Assembly: GCF_033546935.1 (NCBI RefSeq)
Contig: NZ_CP137854.1
Location: forward strand, 1,612,001-1,676,000
Direction: 5' to 3'
Length of the DNA: 64,000 nucleotides
From: Xylophilus sp. GOD-11R
Lineage (GTDB): Bacteria; Pseudomonadota; Gammaproteobacteria; Burkholderiales; Burkholderiaceae_C
A program made the translations under genes and the position numbers. Positions 28,918 through 39,218 of this stretch are shown here, in pieces (position 1 is the first letter of the stretch; the number at the start of each line of letters is the position of its first letter). Below the pieces are notes generated by a model that saw nothing but the letters and a program-made list of their open reading frames with translations, did no database searches and had not been told where the DNA came from.

Positions 28918-29607
28918 TCAGAAGTGAAAACGCGAGGGCGTCGGGAAATTCTGCAGGCGCTGGGCGACGGTGTCCCAGGGTTCCGCCGTCTCGAAGCTGG
29001 CCTCGCCGGTGCGGGTGATGATGTGGGTGCGCATCATCGGCAGGTCGCCGACGATGGCGCCGAGCCGGCCGCCGCGGCGCAGCTGGTCGAGCAACACGGC
29101 CGGCACCTGGGCGACCGAGCCGCTGAGCACGATCACGTCGAACGGCCCGCCGTCCACCGGCAGCTGCGAGCCATCGGCCACGCGGACGTCGGCGTTGGCG
29201 ATGCCGGCGCGCTGCAGGTTGTCGCGCGCGAAGGCGGCGAGTTCGGGGTCGATCTCCAGGCTGAGCACCCGCTTGGCTCGGCGTGCGAGCAGCGCGGCCA
29301 TGTAGCCGGAGCCGGCGCCGATCTCCAGCACGGACTCGTGCGGCTGGATGCGCAGGTCCTGCAGCAGGCGGGCCTCGACGCGCGGCGCCAGCATGTTCTG
29401 GCCGCCCGGCAGGGGGATTTCCATGTCCATGAAGGCCAGGCCGCGGTGGGCCAGGGGCACGAATTCCTCGCGGTGGAGCACGGCCAGCAGGTCGAGAACG
29501 TCGTTGTCCGCCACGTCCCACGGGCGGATCTGCTGCTCGATCATGTTGAAGCGAGCCTGGTCCTGGCTGCTGGCGTGGGTGATGGGCGTATTGAGCGGGA
29601 GGGACAT
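28918..29607 (-). CDS. pcm: protein-L-isoaspartate O-methyltransferase
   Basis: A 229-residue SAM-dependent methyltransferase of the PIMT family, taking the ATG at 29607 (MSLPLNTPITHA). Motif I is VLEIGAGSGYMAALLA. The N-terminal FNMIEQQIRPWDV and EEFVPLAHRGLAFMD segments and the post-motif DVRVADGSQ are typical of the beta-proteobacterial branch, which lacks part of the classical isoaspartate-binding loop; some members may have other substrates. An in-frame ATG 114 bases upstream is less likely. The gene is divergent from msrA, another protein-repair enzyme. Confidence 0.88.
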   Translation of the reverse strand: MSLPLNTPITHASSQDQARFNMIEQQIRPWDVADNDVLDLLAVLHREEFVPLAHRGLAFMDMEIPLPGGQNMLAPRVEARLLQDLRIQPHESVLEIGAGSGYMAALLARRAKRVLSLEIDPELAAFARDNLQRAGIANADVRVADGSQLPVDGGPFDVIVLSGSVAQVPAVLLDQLRRGGRLGAIVGDLPMMRTHIITRTGEASFETAEPWDTVAQRLQNFPTPSRFHF

Positions 29608-29768
29608 CGGGTCGTTCTCGGAGGTCTCGCGGGGCGTGGAGCCGCCGATTTTAGGGCAGCAGGCCGATCTTTGGACGGGATTCAAACCGGTCGTCACCGG
29701 CCGGGCTTTTATAAGTGGCATGCTGACCCCAACTCAGTCAACCAGTCCCTGAAGGAAGAGGTTCATAG

Positions 29769-30311
29769 ATGGCAAATGTAGAAACCATCGTGCTCGGTGG
29801 CGGATGCTTCTGGTGCACCGAAGCGGTGTACCTCGAGGTCACCGGGGTGGTCGCCGTGGAGAGCGGCTATTCCAACGGCGACCAGCCGCGCCAGCCCAGC
29901 TACCAGGACGTCTGCACCGGCGACACCGGCTATGTCGAGGTGGTGCGCCTGCAGTTCGATCCGGAATTGATCAGCCTGCGCGAGATCCTGGAAATATTTT
30001 TCGTGGTGCACGACCCGACCACACTCAACCGCCAGGGCAACGACGTGGGCACGCAGTACCGAAGTGGCATCTACTACGCCCGCGACGAGCAGAAGCAGGT
30101 GGCCGAATCGGTGATCGCCGAGATGGTCGCCAGCGGCGTGTACCGCAGCCCCATCGTCACCGAGGTGACCCCGCTGGCCGACTACTGGCCGGCGGAGGCG
30201 TATCACCAGAATTACTTTGCCAACCATCCGGGGCAAGGCTACTGCGCGGCGGTGGTGGCGCCGAAGGTGCAGAAATTTCGCAAGACGTTTCTGCAGCACG
30301 TGAAGTCGTGA
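29769..30311 (+). CDS. msrA: peptide-methionine (S)-S-oxide reductase
   Basis: A 180-residue MsrA that reduces methionine-S-sulfoxide in proteins. The active motif is GGGCFWCTEAV with catalytic Cys13 and a second cysteine at 16; a probable resolving cysteine lies near the C-terminus in GQGYCAAVV. FDPELISLREILEIFF and HDPTTLNRQGNDVGTQYRS are conserved. A strong Shine-Dalgarno (AAGGAAGAGG) precedes the ATG at 29769. It is cytosolic, judging by the absence of a signal peptide. Confidence 0.95.
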   Translation: MANVETIVLGGGCFWCTEAVYLEVTGVVAVESGYSNGDQPRQPSYQDVCTGDTGYVEVVRLQFDPELISLREILEIFFVVHDPTTLNRQGNDVGTQYRSGIYYARDEQKQVAESVIAEMVASGVYRSPIVTEVTPLADYWPAEAYHQNYFANHPGQGYCAAVVAPKVQKFRKTFLQHVKS

Positions 30312-30371
30312 GGCGCGCGACTCGGGAGCGTCACGCTTTTCGGTAACAATCGCGGGTTGCTCGCCGCCCGC

Positions 30372-30815
30372 ATGACTTTCCCTCGTTTTCCATCCCGCCA
30401 CCACGCGACGCCCGCCGCCGCGCGGGTGTCGCCATGGAGCGCATTGCGGGTGTGGCTGCTGCTGGTGGCATTGCTGATCGCGCCCTGGCTGGGCACGGTG
30501 CATTCGGTCCTGCATGCGTCGACGAGCAAGACCGCCGTCGTGTCCTTCGACTCGCATCTGCCCGCTGCGGTCGGTGCTTCGTCGTCGGATGCCGACGCCT
30601 GCGCCGGCACGCTGCGGCGCCTCTTCGGTGACCACAGCCACAGCGGCGACTGCCGCCTCTACGACCAGCTCTCCCACGCCGACGGCCTGCAGCACGCGCT
30701 GACCCTGCCGCCGGTGCTGCTGCCGCCCGTCGCGGTGCTGGCCTGGCATGCGGGCGAATGCCTGCGCCGCTGGGCCACGCTGTTCGACGCGCGCGGTCCA
30801 CCCTCGCTCGCCTGA
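30372..30815 (+). CDS. small His-containing exported/membrane protein upstream of a TonB receptor
   Basis: A 147-residue protein from the ATG at 30372; a TTG five codons earlier is possible. A single hydrophobic signal-anchor lies at about 25-45 (ALRVWLLLVALLIAPWLG), followed by a periplasmic part with VHSVLHA, FGDHSHSGDCRLYDQLSHADGL and a second hydrophobic stretch at about 108-123. The clustered His, Cys and Asp suggest metal binding. Similar small proteins sit upstream of ZnuD-like TonB receptors and metal transport genes; that association is inference. It lies 121 bases ahead of the receptor gene. No family could be named with confidence. Confidence 0.65.
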   Translation: MTFPRFPSRHHATPAAARVSPWSALRVWLLLVALLIAPWLGTVHSVLHASTSKTAVVSFDSHLPAAVGASSSDADACAGTLRRLFGDHSHSGDCRLYDQLSHADGLQHALTLPPVLLPPVAVLAWHAGECLRRWATLFDARGPPSLA

Positions 30816-30936
30816 AATCCCCGGCGCCTCCGCGCGCCGACAAGAGTCTTCCGATGCTGCTCCGGCCGCATCGGTCGCCCGCCTGCCGCGCCCGCTTCGA
30901 GCGCGCGGCCGGCTTCGATTTCAGCGAGTTTTTTCC

Positions 30937-33012
30937 ATGTCCGCCTCCTTCCGGTCCAGCGCCGTCCGTGCCGCCGTCCTCACTTTCGTTTCCGCCTCCG
31001 CATTCGCCCAGACCGCGCCGGTCACCACACTGAAGGAGGTCACCGTCACCGGTAATCCGCTGGGTTCCGACGCCATGGTGCAGCCGGTCGAGCAGCTCTC
31101 GGGCGACGCGCTCACCCAGCGCCTGCAACCTACGCTCGGCGAAACGCTGGACGGCCTGCCGGGCGTCTCCAGTACCTATTTCGGCCCCAACGCCAGCCGA
31201 CCGATCATCCGCGGACAGGACGGCGACCGCATCCGCGTGCTGCAGAACGGCGGCGCCTCCATCGACGCGTCGGCGCTGAGCTTCGACCACTCGGTGCCGA
31301 TCGAGCCGATGCTGATCGACCGCGTCGAGGTGCTGCGCGGCCCGGCTGCGCTGCTGTATGGCGGCAGCGCCGTGGGGGGCGTGGTCAACGTGATCGACAA
31401 CCGCATTCCGCGCGAGCCGCTCAATGGCGTCGGCGGCAAGGTGCAACTCGACGGCGCCACCGGCAACCGCTCGGCCGGCGGCAGCGCCATGGTGGAAGGC
31501 GGCAACGACCGCTTCGCCCTGCATGTGGACGCCTTCGATCGCCACACCGGCGATGTACGGGTGCCGGTGTCGCTCGATTGCGAGAAGCCGGGCAAGGTCG
31601 GAATTCGTCGGCGCATCTGCAACTCCGAAAGCCAGACGCACGGCGGCGCGGTCGGCGGCACGATGTTCTTCGACCGCGGCTACCTGGGCGCCTCGGTCAG
31701 TACCTACCGCAGCACCTATGGCACCGTGGCGGAAGACGACGTGACCATCGGCATGCGTTCGGACCGCTACGCGCTCGAAGGTGAGTACCGCATCAATGCG
31801 CTGGGGCTGGAAAGCATCCGCATGAAGGCCAGCCACACCGACTACCGCCATACCGAATACGAAGGCGGCGAGCCCGGCACCACCTTCTCCAACCGTGGCA
31901 ACGAGTTGCGACTGGAGGCGCGCCACCTGCCGATGGGCCGGCTGAACGGCCTGGTCGGCCTGCAGGTCGAGTCCAACCGGTTCTCGGCCGTGGGCGAAGA
32001 AGCGTTCGCGCCCTACAGCCGCACGCAAAGCGCCGCTTTGTTCATCCACGAGGAACTGCCGACGTCCTGGGGCAAGCTGAATTTCGGCGCGCGCACCGAG
32101 CATGTGGAAGTGGAGTCCTTGGGCAATGCGGCGATCGACCGCTTCGCCACCGGCAAGTTCAACTTCAACCCATACAGCGCGGGCGTCGGCGCGCTGGTCG
32201 ACCTGTCGCCCGCCTGGAAGCTCACCTCCAACCTGGCCTACACCCGGCGCGCCCCCAAGGACTACGAATTGTTCGCCAACGGCCCGCACATCGCGACTGC
32301 CGCCTGGGAGACCGGCGACACCGCGCTGAAAGTGGAAAAGTCGACCAGCTTCGACCTGGGCACCGAGTGGAAGAGCGGGCCGAACCGCTTCAAGGCGACG
32401 GCTTATGTCAGCAACTTCAGCCACTACATCGGCCTTTCGCGCACCGGCGACGTGTTGAGCGAGGAGGGCGAACGCAATCCGTCCGACCCGCTGCTGGAGA
32501 CGTTGCCGGAATACCGCTATTCGTCGATTCGCGCGCGTTTCTACGGCATCGAGTCCAGTGGCACGGTGCGGCTGGCCGGCGAGCAGGGGCTGACCGGGCC
32601 GCTGGCCGGCGGCACGCTCGACCTGATGCTGCGCGCCGATCTGACCCGCGCCACCAACCGCGACACCGACCAGCCGCTGCCGCGCATCGCCCCGGTGCGC
32701 GCCGGCGCCACGCTGGCCTGGGCGAACGGCCCGTGGCGACTGTCGGGCGGCTTCGACCACCTGGCTTCGCAGGACCGCGTGCCCGAAGGCGACCGCGCCA
32801 CCAAGGCCTACACGCTGTGGAATGCGGCGCTCGGCTGGCGCACCCAGGCGCAGTTCGGCGCGCTCAAGACCAGCCTGCTGTGGTTCGCCCGCCTGGACAA
32901 CATCACCGACAAACGGGCTTACAGCGCGACCTCGATCCTGACCACGACCGCCTATCCCAGGGCGCCGCTGCCCGGCCGCAGCCTGAAGCTGGGCGTGCAG
33001 GCGAGCTTCTGA
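30937..33012 (+). CDS. TonB-dependent outer-membrane receptor, probable zinc/metal type (ZnuD-like)
   Basis: A 691-residue beta-barrel receptor. The signal peptide ends ASAFA-QT, followed by a TonB-box region (LKEVTVTGNPL), the plug (PGVSSTYFGPNASRPIIRGQDGDRIRVL, then RVEVLRGPAALLYGGSAVGGVVNV) and the barrel ending in a C-terminal Phe (LKLGVQASF). The SRPIIRGxxGxRIxVLxNG plug is characteristic of the ZnuD branch; a loop with two cysteines (about 210-225) and several His support metal traffic. It follows the small His-containing protein. I found no clear Zur or Fur operator in the 60-bp and 121-bp gaps upstream. Confidence 0.85.
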   Translation: MSASFRSSAVRAAVLTFVSASAFAQTAPVTTLKEVTVTGNPLGSDAMVQPVEQLSGDALTQRLQPTLGETLDGLPGVSSTYFGPNASRPIIRGQDGDRIRVLQNGGASIDASALSFDHSVPIEPMLIDRVEVLRGPAALLYGGSAVGGVVNVIDNRIPREPLNGVGGKVQLDGATGNRSAGGSAMVEGGNDRFALHVDAFDRHTGDVRVPVSLDCEKPGKVGIRRRICNSESQTHGGAVGGTMFFDRGYLGASVSTYRSTYGTVAEDDVTIGMRSDRYALEGEYRINALGLESIRMKASHTDYRHTEYEGGEPGTTFSNRGNELRLEARHLPMGRLNGLVGLQVESNRFSAVGEEAFAPYSRTQSAALFIHEELPTSWGKLNFGARTEHVEVESLGNAAIDRFATGKFNFNPYSAGVGALVDLSPAWKLTSNLAYTRRAPKDYELFANGPHIATAAWETGDTALKVEKSTSFDLGTEWKSGPNRFKATAYVSNFSHYIGLSRTGDVLSEEGERNPSDPLLETLPEYRYSSIRARFYGIESSGTVRLAGEQGLTGPLAGGTLDLMLRADLTRATNRDTDQPLPRIAPVRAGATLAWANGPWRLSGGFDHLASQDRVPEGDRATKAYTLWNAALGWRTQAQFGALKTSLLWFARLDNITDKRAYSATSILTTTAYPRAPLPGRSLKLGVQASF

Positions 33013-33089
33013 TGGAAGTTGGTCAGGGTTTGCCCTGAGGTACAGTCCCGGCCTTTCGCCCCTCGCCGGCCCGCCGGGCCGTCCTCACC

Positions 33090-34040
33090 GTGATCCACGC
33101 CGTCTTTTCCGCCCTCGCACCGGTCGTCCTGTTCATCCTGGTCGGCTATGGGTGCGGGCGGCGCGGCTGGATCCGGGCGAGCGCGATTCCGGATCTGACC
33201 AATCTCACTTTTTTGGTGCTGACGCCGGCGCTGCTGTTTCGCACCATGAGTTCGGTGCATGTCACCGAGCTCGATTTCCGGCCGATCGGCATCTACTTCG
33301 CGGTGGTGGCCTGCGTGTTCGCCGCGGTGTGCCTGTCGCGCGGCGGCTTCAACCGGCACGGCATCGTGCTGGCGCTGGCCGGCACTTTCAGCAACACCAC
33401 CATGATCGGCGTGCCGTTGATCGGGCTGGCCTTCGGTCCCGCCGGGCTGGTGGTGCTGTTCACGCTCATTTCGGTGCACGCCTTCATCCTGCTGACCATC
33501 GCCACGGTGCTGCTCGAACTGGCCGTGGCGCGCGAGGAAGCCGCCAGCGGAAAAGGCGGTCAGCGGCACATGGCCGCGACCGTGCTGCGGGCGGTGCGCA
33601 ACGGGGTGCTGCATCCGGTGCCGCTGCCCATCGTGCTCGGGCTGCTCTACGGCACGACGGGCCTGGGGCTGCCACCGGTCGTCGACAACGCCTTGCTGAT
33701 TCTGGGTAATGCGCAGGTGCCGGTGGCGCTGGTGCTGGTGGGTGTCACGCTGGCGTTTTCGCGCGTCGGTCACCAGCTGCGCGGCGCGCTGGCGCTGACC
33801 TCGGTCAAGACGCTGGCCCATCCGCTGGGCATGCTGGTGGTGGGCAAGCTGCTGGGGCTGTCGGGGTTGACGCTGCAGGTGATGGTGGTGACCGCCGCAT
33901 TGCCGATCGGCGCCAACGTGTTCCTGTTCTCGCAGCGCTACCGCACCGCCGAGACGGTGGTGACCGCCAGCGTGGCCGTGTCCACCATCCTGGCTCTGGT
34001 CACGCTGCCCGCGATGCTGCTGCTGGTCGCGCGGTTCTAG
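33090..34040 (+). CDS. AEC (auxin efflux carrier) family transporter
   Basis: A 316-residue protein with about ten membrane helices, starting at a GTG (33090). FVLIGYGxGRR-type N-terminus (FILVGYGCGRRGWI), TFSNTTMIGVPLIGLAFG in helices 4-5 and the second-half ALPIGANVFLFSQRY are AEC signatures. These carriers export or import small organic anions such as malonate or malate; the substrate here is not evident. It is convergent with pdxH. Confidence 0.88.
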   Translation: MIHAVFSALAPVVLFILVGYGCGRRGWIRASAIPDLTNLTFLVLTPALLFRTMSSVHVTELDFRPIGIYFAVVACVFAAVCLSRGGFNRHGIVLALAGTFSNTTMIGVPLIGLAFGPAGLVVLFTLISVHAFILLTIATVLLELAVAREEAASGKGGQRHMAATVLRAVRNGVLHPVPLPIVLGLLYGTTGLGLPPVVDNALLILGNAQVPVALVLVGVTLAFSRVGHQLRGALALTSVKTLAHPLGMLVVGKLLGLSGLTLQVMVVTAALPIGANVFLFSQRYRTAETVVTASVAVSTILALVTLPAMLLLVARF

Positions 34041-34061
34041 GCGCCGGGCCGAGCGCCCGAA

Positions 34062-34715
34062 TCAGGGTGCGAGCCGTTCGCGAAGCCACTGGCCGCCTTC
34101 GAGTCGGTAGCGCAGCCGGTCGTGCAGGCGGCTCTTGCGGCCTTGCCAGAATTCCCAGCCGTCAGGCACGAGCCGAAAGCCGCCCCAGTGCGGCGGCCGG
34201 GGCGGGTGGAGCAGAAATCGGGCGCTGGCCTTGGCCGCGTTGGCCACCAGCACGCCGCGTCCGGAAATGACCTCGCTCTGCGGACTGGCCCAGGCGCCGA
34301 TGCGCGAATCGAGCGGCCGGCTGTCGTAGTAGCGGTCGCTCTCCTCGGCCGAGGTGCGCTCGATGCGGCCTTCGATGCGCACCACCCGCTCGAGCTCGAC
34401 CCAGTGGAACTGCAGCGCCGCGTACGGATTGCCCGCCAGCTCACGGCCCTTGCGGCTGTCGTAGTTGGTGAAGAAGACCAGACCGCGTTCGTCGTAGCCC
34501 TTGATCAGCACGATGCGGGTGCTCGGCCGCAGGTCGCCGCCGACGGTGGCCAGCGTCATGGCGTTGGGCTCGGGCACCTGGGCGGCAAGAGCTTGCTGCA
34601 GCCACTGGTCGAACTGGCCAAGCGGCGAGAAGTGCGAATCCTGTTCGCTCAGCTCGGCTTTTTCGTAGCTCTTGCGCAGGTCGGCTATTGCCTGGGGGAT
34701 GGGGGTGTCGGGCAT
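34062..34715 (-). CDS. pdxH: pyridoxamine 5'-phosphate oxidase
   Basis: A 217-residue FMN enzyme that oxidises pyridoxine/pyridoxamine phosphate to pyridoxal phosphate. The start at 34715 ([13 protein letters not shown]) matches the family; 17 further codons upstream are open but unlikely. Conserved pieces are [44 protein letters not shown] spread over 63-86, [11 protein letters not shown], and the C-terminal [20 protein letters not shown] and RLHDRLRY. It is divergent from the MobA-like gene. Confidence 0.95.
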   Translation of the reverse strand: MPDTPIPQAIADLRKSYEKAELSEQDSHFSPLGQFDQWLQQALAAQVPEPNAMTLATVGGDLRPSTRIVLIKGYDERGLVFFTNYDSRKGRELAGNPYAALQFHWVELERVVRIEGRIERTSAEESDRYYDSRPLDSRIGAWASPQSEVISGRGVLVANAAKASARFLLHPPRPPHWGGFRLVPDGWEFWQGRKSRLHDRLRYRLEGGQWLRERLAP

Positions 34716-34777
34716 CGCTTGATTATGCTTTTGGGATTCCGGCCATGCGGGCCGGCTCGCTGCCATACCCCTACGCC

Positions 34778-35347
34778 ATGCATCCGACCGTTCTCATCCT
34801 CGCTTCCGGCCTGGGCCTGCGCTTTCGCAAGGCCGGTGGCCAGACCCACAAGCTGCAAGCGGACCTGGCCGGTCGGCCGGTGCTCGAACGCACGATCGAA
34901 GCGGTCCGTGCGACCGGCTTGCGCTGGCATCTGGAGCAGACCTTCCATCCCGGCATGGGCGAAACGATTGCCGCTGCCGTGCGTGCGACCCGCCAAGCCG
35001 CAGGCTGGCTGGTGCTGCCGGCCGACATGCCACTGATATCGCCGCAGACGATCCGACAGGTGGCCGACGCCATAGCGCGAGGCGCCGAAGCCGCGCAGCC
35101 GGTGATGGGGGGTCAGCGTGGCCACCCGGTCGGGTTCGCCGCCGGCAACGGCGAAATACTGAGGGCGATGAGGGGCGACGAAGGTGCCCGCTTTTTGCTC
35201 GCCACGATCCGGCAGATAGGCAAGGCCGAGGAGATCGAGGTCGACGACCCCGGCATCCTGGAAGACATCGACACGCCCGCCGACCTGGAGCGTGTCGAGG
35301 CCCTCTGGCGCGCCCGGCAGGCGCGCCACGGTGGGCTGGCGGATTAA
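34778..35347 (+). CDS. MobA-like nucleotidyltransferase (molybdenum-cofactor type)
   Basis: A 189-residue NTP-transferase-3 domain protein. The N-terminal loop is [21 protein letters not shown], with [13 protein letters not shown] as the metal/substrate motif and [16 protein letters not shown] near the end. It resembles MocA/MobA-type molybdopterin cytidylyl- or guanylyltransferases and the family linked to CO/xanthine dehydrogenases. No molybdoenzyme is in the window. The third base of the usual G-x-G-x-R-x-G motif region is slightly degenerate ([10 protein letters not shown]). An ATG at 34745 is an alternative start. The stop overlaps the convergent sodC stop (TTAA shared). Confidence 0.82.
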   Translation: MHPTVLILASGLGLRFRKAGGQTHKLQADLAGRPVLERTIEAVRATGLRWHLEQTFHPGMGETIAAAVRATRQAAGWLVLPADMPLISPQTIRQVADAIARGAEAAQPVMGGQRGHPVGFAAGNGEILRAMRGDEGARFLLATIRQIGKAEEIEVDDPGILEDIDTPADLERVEALWRARQARHGGLAD

Positions 35348-35883
35348 CGCCGGACGATGACCGCGCAGGCCAGTCGGCCGCCGGAATTGCCGGTCGGCTG
35401 GGTCACGTAATCGTCGGGCATGGCGTGCACGATGAGGCCGCGGCCTACGACGTCGGTCACACCCGCGCCGACCGAGATGCCGCGCAGCTCGGCGCTGAAG
35501 GTGGCGGTGCCGGTGGCGTCGGCATGCAGGCTGGGCAGGTCGCCGGCATGCACGCCCGGGTCGCCCGCGTGGCCGTGCTTGGCACCGGTGGGATTGAAGT
35601 GGCCGCCGGCGCTCATGCCGTCGCCACTGCTGCAGTCGCCTTTTTCATGGATGTGGAAGCCGTGTTCCGCGTTCGGCTTGAGACCCTTGATCGTGCCGCT
35701 GACCCGCACCATGCCGCCGAGCTGCACGAACTGCACGTTGCCCGTGGTGGTGTTGCCGGTGGTGGGCATCAGGTCGGCCGAGGCGGTGGGACCGAGCGTC
35801 GGGGAGGCGCAGCCAGCGACGGCCAGCAGGGCGACGGCGCCGAAGACGGCGGGCAGTCGGTGAAAGGCATGGGCGTAGGTCAT
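35344..35883 (-). CDS. sodC: Cu-Zn superoxide dismutase, lipoprotein type
   Basis: A 179-residue periplasmic SOD. A signal peptide with lipobox AVAGC at about 22-26 indicates lipidation. Metal ligands are in GFHIHEKGDC (two copper His and the disulfide Cys), the zinc loop with GGHFNPTGAKHG, HAGDLPSLHAD, and the final copper His in GRGLIVHAMPDDY; the active-site Arg lies in GGRLACAVI with the second Cys. All appear intact. It detoxifies extracytoplasmic superoxide. The stop overlaps the convergent MobA-like gene. Confidence 0.95.
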   Translation of the reverse strand: MTYAHAFHRLPAVFGAVALLAVAGCASPTLGPTASADLMPTTGNTTTGNVQFVQLGGMVRVSGTIKGLKPNAEHGFHIHEKGDCSSGDGMSAGGHFNPTGAKHGHAGDPGVHAGDLPSLHADATGTATFSAELRGISVGAGVTDVVGRGLIVHAMPDDYVTQPTGNSGGRLACAVIVRR

Positions 35884-35921
35884 GAGGCAAAGGCTCCGTT
35901 GGTTCTGGACAGCGGGCTACT

Positions 35922-36545
35922 CTAAGGCCTCGCATCGGCCGCATCTGATTCGGCCTGTGACAAACGCAGCAGGCGCGCCAGGGCGCGGTCCTCGATGCCC
36001 AGGCGGCGCAGCTCGTCGTAGGTCTGCCGGGCGTAGTCGCGGGTGGTGCCGAAGCGGCCGGCGGCGGTCGAGAAGATGCGGCGGTAGTCGTCGTCGCACA
36101 GCACGCCGGTGTGCTGCGGGCTGCGGCGCGACAAGGTGAATGCCAGCGCCCGCACCGTGCCGTGCTCGGTGCGGCAGGGCAGCCAGCGCGGGTCGTACAC
36201 GCCGGTCACCATCTCGCGCTGCCACAGAGTGGCGATGCCCTGCGCCCCGGCTTCGCGCGGGAGGCGAAACACCATGCCCCGGCAGCTGCCGCCCGAAAGT
36301 AGCCCGAAGACCAGGCCGGGGCATTCGGGCGTGCCGCGGTTGACCTTGCTCCACATCTTCAGCGCCCGGTGCCAGCCGTAGACCTGCGCGGGCCGGCGCT
36401 CCTCGAAGTCGAGCTCGGGCCGCCAGAGCAGCGAGCCGTAACCGAAGACCCAAAGGTCGTGTTCGCCGCCCCATTGCGCGATCGCGCGGGCGAGCATCGC
36501 CTGCGGATCGCGGCCGGCATGGGCGTGGTGCAGTTGTCGCGTCAT
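35922..36545 (-). CDS. gamma-glutamylcyclotransferase, ChaC family
   Basis: A 207-residue ChaC-type enzyme, which in the family cleaves glutathione to 5-oxoproline and Cys-Gly. The substrate loop is [13 protein letters not shown] and the catalytic Glu is probably in [10 protein letters not shown]. Supporting segments are [24 protein letters not shown] and a C-terminal [15 protein letters not shown]. It is 38 bases upstream of sodC in the same direction, so both may be part of one stress-related transcript. The 151-bp region to edd carries a GntR-like operator. Confidence 0.9.
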   Translation of the reverse strand: MTRQLHHAHAGRDPQAMLARAIAQWGGEHDLWVFGYGSLLWRPELDFEERRPAQVYGWHRALKMWSKVNRGTPECPGLVFGLLSGGSCRGMVFRLPREAGAQGIATLWQREMVTGVYDPRWLPCRTEHGTVRALAFTLSRRSPQHTGVLCDDDYRRIFSTAAGRFGTTRDYARQTYDELRRLGIEDRALARLLRLSQAESDAADARP

Positions 36546-36568
36546 GGTGCATACGCATTATCCAAAAC

Positions 36569-36586
36569 GTTACCGGTGCCGGTAAC
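36569..36586. promoter_or_regulatory. GntR (LacI-family)-like operator upstream of edd
   Basis: A near-perfect palindrome, GTTACCGG-tg-CCGGTAAC, lies in the chaC/edd divergent region, about 110 bases before the edd start. It contains two overlapping copies of the GTTACCGGTAAC-type site recognised by E. coli GntR, which controls edd-eda. Related half-sites (GGTTCGTACC, GGTTCGTTACC) follow to 36611. No regulator gene is adjacent, so the assignment is by motif only. Confidence 0.6.
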
Positions 36587-36696
36587 CACGGTTCGTACCC
36601 GGTTCGTTACCGCGCCACACGAAAACCCGGGTCTACACGCCTACGATGGTGACAGGTGCGTCCGTTGGCGGCGCGCGAGAGAGAGAGAACACTGCG

Positions 36697-38513
<1,817 letters not shown>

Positions 38514-38523
<10 letters not shown>

Positions 38524-39164
38524 CCGACACCACCTCTCTCACCCCGCGCGACGTCATGGCCGATGCGCCGGTCATCCCGGTCATCGTGCTCAACGACGTG
38601 GCCCATGCCGTGCCGCTGGCGCGCGCGCTGGTCGCCGGCGGTATCCGCATGCTGGAGGTGACGCTGCGCACGCCGCAGGCCATCGCCTGCATCGAGGCCA
38701 TCGCCCGGGAGGTGCCGGAAGCCATCGTGGGCGCGGGCACCATCCGCACCGCGTCGGATGCCGATGCCGCCGCCGCAGCCGGTGCGCGCTTCGGCGTCAG
38801 CCCAGGCTACACGCCCACCATCGGCCGGGCCTGCCGCGAGGCCGGCATTCCGCTGCTGCCGGGCGTGGCGACCGGCTCGGAGATCATGGCGGCGCTGGAA
38901 GACGGCTTCACCGCGCTGAAGTTCTTCCCGGCGATGCAGGCCGGCGGCCCGGCCATGCTCAAGGCCTGGCACGGCCCGTTCGCCGACGTGGTGTTCTGCC
39001 CGACCGGCGGGGTCAGCGCGGGCAATGCCGGTGAACTCCTGTCGCTGCCCAATGTGGCCTGCGTGGGCGGCTCCTGGCTGACGCCGGGCGATGCGGTCAA
39101 GGCCGGCGACTGGGCGCGCATCACGGCCCTGGCCAAGGGAGCGAAAGCTCTGCCTCGCGGGTAA
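38514..39164 (+). CDS. eda: 2-keto-3-deoxy-6-phosphogluconate aldolase
   Basis: Eda splits KDPG into pyruvate and glyceraldehyde 3-phosphate. It has 216 residues from the ATG at 38514, which is preceded by AAGGAG inside the edd coding end. The active-site Glu48 lies in MLEVTLRT and the Schiff-base Lys136 in [13 protein letters not shown] and CPTGGVS are the other class I aldolase motifs. It is the second gene of the edd-eda operon. Confidence 0.97.
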
Positions 39165-39173
39165 AAAGTGTTT

Positions 39174-39213
39174 TCTCATTCTGTTCGAAATCGGCGTTTT
39201 GTACAGAATGAGA
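39174..39213. promoter_or_regulatory. perfect 11-bp inverted repeat upstream of the toxin-antitoxin pair (probable operator)
   Basis: TCTCATTCTGT (39174-39184) and its exact complement ACAGAATGAGA (39203-39213) are separated by 18 bases and end six bases before the antitoxin ATG. The block is visibly AT-richer than its surroundings and probably contains the promoter. It is the expected place for autoregulation by the XRE-type protein. Confidence 0.7.
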
Positions 39214-39218
39214 TTCAC

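Noticed and set aside
30748..30936. N-terminal extension of the TonB receptor into the preceding gene
   Set aside because: The extension is Arg/Ala-rich and precedes a proper signal peptide starting at 30937.
33000..33090. Terminator between the TonB receptor and the AEC carrier
   Set aside because: No stem followed by a T-tract is visible; GC-rich short inverted repeats here are at the level expected from composition.
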